From positions 1-8,999 of the forward strand of contig JAZQQE010000055.1 of NCBI GenBank assembly GCA_045628845.1: 8,999 bases of DNA, given 5' to 3'. Within the stretch, counting starts at the first letter, position 1. Each line of letters begins with the position of its first letter. Of this stretch, positions 6,316 to 8,999 are shown piece by piece. Position numbers and translations under genes: made by a program. The notes under the pieces were generated by a model, which was not told the origin of the DNA, ran no database searches, and saw only the letters and a list, made by a program, of their open reading frames with translations. This stretch comes from RGIG7949 sp045628845. GTDB lineage: Bacteria; Bacillota; Clostridia; Oscillospirales; Oscillospiraceae.

Positions 6316-7260
6316 TCAGTCACCACCCTTTGCAGAAACGCGGATGCGCGGATCGAGAATGCCGTAGATGACGTCAACGATGAGCATGACGGCGATATAC
6401 AGCGCGGAGTAGAGGATTCCGAGGGCGAGCACGTAGTTGTAGTCAACGCCTTCGCCCGTTATGGCATCGACCATCAGCTTGCCGATACCGTTGATACCGT
6501 AGATCTTCTCGACGACGAGCGCGCCGGTGAGGAGATCAACGACGAGCGGCGCGAGCACCGTAACGATGGGGATGAGCGCGTTGCGAAGTATGTGCTTGAA
6601 GACGAGCTTCGAGCCGTACATGCCTTTCGATTCGGCGAGCCTGACGTAGTCGCTGTCCATGACCTCGACCATCTCGTTTCGCGTGAAGCGCGCTATCGTC
6701 GACATCGTGAACAGGCTCAGCGACAGCGCCGGAAGTATCGACGAGAAGAAGAACCGGTTCATATCGAAGAAGTATGGGAAGAATGGGATCTTGAAGGAGA
6801 AGAAGTATTGCAGGAATATGAGGAACACGTAGGACGGGATACATACGCCCGCTATGGAGAAGACCGTACAGAAACCGTCGAGGAAGTGTCCGCGGTTCAG
6901 TGCGGCGCATATCCCGAGCAGCAATCCAACGGCCGTGCCTATCAGTATGGCAAGACCGCCGATCCGGAAGGAATTCGCGATACAGGTGTTGAGCACGGTG
7001 TTGATGGGCGCGCCGTAGTACAGCGAGGTACCCTTGCCGAAGTTGCCCTGCACGAGTTTCGTCATGTAGTGATAAAACTGCACAAGTACCGGATCGTCAA
7101 GCCCGAGCTCAGCGCGCTTGTTGGCGATCTGCTCGTCGTTCATGCGTTCCGAGGGGAACGGGTTGCCCGGCATGATGCGCACGAGCACGAACAGGACGAA
7201 TATGATCACCAGAAGCGTTATCAGCGCCAGGCCTATTCTTTTGAGTATGTACTTTGTCAT
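6316..7260 (-). CDS. oppB: Oligopeptide ABC transporter permease OppB
   Basis: This 314-residue inner-membrane permease begins MTKYILKRIGLALITLL, the standard OppB/DppB start. Its first membrane segment (about 8-28) runs into the conserved RIMPGNPF (28-35). Four or five more membrane segments follow (about 98-120, 130-155, 172-190, 228-250 and 278-301). The EAA loop, YVRLAESKGMYGSKLVFKHI (205-224), contacts the ATPases. The C-terminus DPRIR is also typical. ATG 7260 is chosen over an in-frame ATG at 7302 because AAAGGA lies 10 nt upstream of it and the protein then aligns with the family start. The earlier ATG lies inside the right-hand strand of the intergenic hairpin. The gene is separated from oppA by 96 nt containing that hairpin. 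Confidence 0.93.
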   Translation of the reverse strand: MTKYILKRIGLALITLLVIIFVLFVLVRIMPGNPFPSERMNDEQIANKRAELGLDDPVLVQFYHYMTKLVQGNFGKGTSLYYGAPINTVLNTCIANSFRIGGLAILIGTAVGLLLGICAALNRGHFLDGFCTVFSIAGVCIPSYVFLIFLQYFFSFKIPFFPYFFDMNRFFFSSILPALSLSLFTMSTIARFTRNEMVEVMDSDYVRLAESKGMYGSKLVFKHILRNALIPIVTVLAPLVVDLLTGALVVEKIYGINGIGKLMVDAITGEGVDYNYVLALGILYSALYIAVMLIVDVIYGILDPRIRVSAKGGD

Positions 7261-7299
7261 AGATAAGCAATCCTTTGCGGTTGGATTTTGCCGGATGGA

Positions 7300-7333
7300 C
7301 ATCGGAGCGGTCTCATAAGAGGCCGCTCCGATG
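7300..7333 (-). promoter_or_regulatory. 15-bp hairpin between oppA and oppB (mRNA stabiliser or partial terminator)
   Basis: Positions 7300-7314 and 7319-7333 pair over 15 bp with one G-U and a 4-nt loop. No T-run follows on either strand, so it is not a normal rho-independent terminator. Placed just after the binding-protein gene in a polycistronic transporter message, it is best explained as a 3'-end barrier. Such a barrier protects oppA mRNA and lowers expression of the genes behind it, as known for intercistronic hairpins in binding-protein operons. Confidence 0.8.
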
Positions 7334-7356
7334 TAGAGTGTTAAGCTTTTGGCCTA

Positions 7357-8999
7357 TCAGCCGATCTTGGCGGTCTTGTAGACGCGGTTGAGGGCGACGG
7401 GGTGGAAATCGACACCGGTGACGCCGGTGGTGATGAGGTTGGCGTTGGCCTTGGTGTAAAGAGGAGCAATGACAGCTTCCTTCATGACGAGAGCTTCGGC
7501 CTCGTAGAGGGCGTTCCAGCGGGCGTCATAATCGGAGATGTAAGCTCCGGTGGTGCAGTCGGCGATGAGCTGGTCATACTCGGCGTTGCTCCAGAAACCG
7601 TAGTTGTTGGAGTTGTCGGTGATCCACATGCCGAGATAGGTCATGGGATCGGCGTAGTCGGGACCCCAGCGGGTGAGAGCGACGTCGTAGTTGTCGTTCT
7701 GCATCTTGTCAAGACGCTCGGCCTTGGTCATGGGCTGGAGGTTGAGGGTGACGCCGGGGAGGTTCTCTTCGACCTGGGCCTTGATGGCCTGAGCGACCTT
7801 CGCGACTTCGTCGCCTTCGTTGTTGCCGTAGATCATGGTGAAGGTGAAGGTGTCGGTTCCGAGTTCGGCCTTGGCAGCCTCAAAGTACTGAGCGGCCTTG
7901 GCGGGATCGTAGCTGCAGAATTCCTTGAACATATCCTGATCGCCGGAGAAGTCGGCACCGGTGGTGGCGCTGGCGGCGAACTGAGGAGGCACGGAGGTGT
8001 AGGTGGCGAGGGAGCCGTCCATGACGTAGTTGTCAACGAGGGCAACACGGTCGATGGCGTTGGAGATGGCGAGTCTGAGGTTGGCGTTGGCGAGCTTGCC
8101 GCCTTCGGCGTTGTTCTCGGTCTGGCTGAAGGTGAGGTACCACATGTAGCCGGCGCCGGTGACCTTGAGCTTGCTGGCGAGGTCGGCATCAGCCTTCGCG
8201 CTGGCGACCTGGTTGCCGGAGACCATGACTATATCAAGGGAGTTGTTCTTGAACGCGGTAAGGGCGCTGTCGGAGGAACCGACGACCTGATAGTTGATGC
8301 CGGCGAGGGAGACTCTGGAAGCATCCCAGTAATCGGCGTTTCTCTTGACCTTGAGGTTGGCAGTGCCGGGGACGTAGCTCTCGAGCACGAAAGCGCCGTT
8401 GGAGAGGAAGGTCTCGGGACTGGTGCCGTAGGTACCGTCTTCAAGGCCGGTATAGAAGGCTTCGTTGATGGGATAGAAGGTGGGGAAGTACATCAGAGAG
8501 GGGAAGAAGGAGACGGGGACCTCGAGCTCGACGACGAAGGTCTTGTCATCGGGAGCGGAAACGCCGAGGGTCGCGGGATCGGCACCGTCATAGATGATGG
8601 CATCGGCGCCCTTGACGCAGCCGACGCTGGTGTCGAACATGTAGGCGTACTCGCCGGCTTCCTTGCAGATCCTTCTCCAGGCGAAGACGAAGTCATTGGC
8701 GGTAACGGGGGTGCCGTTGGACCACTTCGCGTCGCGGAGATGGAAGGTGTAGGTGCAGCCGTCATCAGACAGATCGTAGGACTCGGCGAGAGCGGGGACG
8801 GCAGCGCCGCTGGCGTCCATCTGCATGAGTCCGTCGATGCAGTCGGCGATGACTTCGAAGGATTCACCGTCGGTAGCCAGGTCGGTGTCCAGGGACATGA
8901 CGTTGGTGCTCAGCATGACATTGATGTACTTGTCTTCCGCGGAAGCGAAGGACATCATGCCGAAGACCATCATCAGGGCCATAACCAGAGCGAGAAGTT
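7357..8999 (-). CDS. oppA: Oligopeptide-binding protein OppA, family SBP_bac_5 (5' end outside the window)
   Basis: This extracellular solute-binding protein captures peptides and delivers them to OppBC. About 546 residues are visible and the open frame continues past the right edge. The ATG at 8982 has no ribosome binding site, so the true start lies beyond the window by a few codons. The visible part starts in the hydrophobic core of a signal peptide and ends FASA-ED, a type I signal peptidase site. Counting from that ATG, residues 78-104 hold the family hallmark (YTFHLRDAKWSNGTPVTAND followed by FVFAWRR). Later DYWDAS, an LRLAISNAIDR-type segment (hinge-domain motif) and DVALTRWGPDYADPMTYL near the C-terminal lobe are also typical of the OppA/DppA group. 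No cysteine follows the signal peptide, which is unusual for a Gram-positive binding protein normally anchored as a lipoprotein. It is the first visible gene of the operon. Its promoter is outside the window. Confidence 0.92.
   Translation of the reverse strand, partial: LLALVMALMMVFGMMSFASAEDKYINVMLSTNVMSLDTDLATDGESFEVIADCIDGLMQMDASGAAVPALAESYDLSDDGCTYTFHLRDAKWSNGTPVTANDFVFAWRRICKEAGEYAYMFDTSVGCVKGADAIIYDGADPATLGVSAPDDKTFVVELEVPVSFFPSLMYFPTFYPINEAFYTGLEDGTYGTSPETFLSNGAFVLESYVPGTANLKVKRNADYWDASRVSLAGINYQVVGSSDSALTAFKNNSLDIVMVSGNQVASAKADADLASKLKVTGAGYMWYLTFSQTENNAEGGKLANANLRLAISNAIDRVALVDNYVMDGSLATYTSVPPQFAASATTGADFSGDQDMFKEFCSYDPAKAAQYFEAAKAELGTDTFTFTMIYGNNEGDEVAKVAQAIKAQVEENLPGVTLNLQPMTKAERLDKMQNDNYDVALTRWGPDYADPMTYLGMWITDNSNNYGFWSNAEYDQLIADCTTGAYISDYDARWNALYEAEALVMKEAVIAPLYTKANANLITTGVTGVDFHPVALNRVYKTAKIG

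Overview
The window looks like chromosomal DNA of a Gram-positive gut-type Clostridia bacterium, probably Oscillospirales, Christensenellales or a related order. This is inferred from three things: a double-glycine bacteriocin-type leader peptide, a sigma-factor fragment of a type common in that class, and an oligopeptide ABC operon with clostridial-style proteins. Codon use is standard and TGA serves as a stop. From about 1250 onward the DNA is clearly GC-rich. The first 1.2 kb is visibly more AT-rich and gene-poor, so it reads as an accessory or decayed segment beside a tRNA gene.

Left segment (1-1241): one small gene on the minus strand (247-477) encodes a 76-residue peptide with a GG-type leader and a cysteine-rich core. 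It has its own extended -10 promoter and a hairpin terminator candidate. On the plus strand, 829-954 carries a good ribosome binding site and the first 41 codons of a sigma-70/ECF-type sigma factor, then a stop, so it is a gene remnant. Two consecutive minus-strand terminators (1201-1238 and 1111-1145) follow the tRNA.

Middle segment (1242-3277): a complete tRNA-Pro(TGG) with encoded CCA lies on the minus strand, and its promoter diverges from that of a plus-strand gene (1490-2956). That gene encodes a 488-residue lipoprotein: lipobox, Pro-rich linker, WD/PQQ-like repeat region, then a cysteine-rich right-handed parallel beta-helix. Downstream is a strong intrinsic terminator. It sits inside a 237-bp segment bounded by 19-nt imperfect inverted repeats, which is either a MITE-like element or a structured RNA.

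Right segment (3278-8999): an oligopeptide/dipeptide ABC importer operon on the minus strand in the order oppA-oppB-oppC-oppD-oppF. oppA runs off the right edge. The genes are tightly packed: 4 nt between B and C, 11 nt between C and D, and a 4-nt ATGA overlap between D and F. The one larger gap, between oppA and oppB, holds a 15-bp hairpin that probably sets the excess of binding protein over permease. OppA captures peptides outside the cell, OppB and OppC form the membrane channel, and OppD and OppF hydrolyse ATP. Two features are unusual: the visible OppA signal peptide has no lipobox cysteine, and OppD lacks all four cysteines usual in its C-terminal domain.
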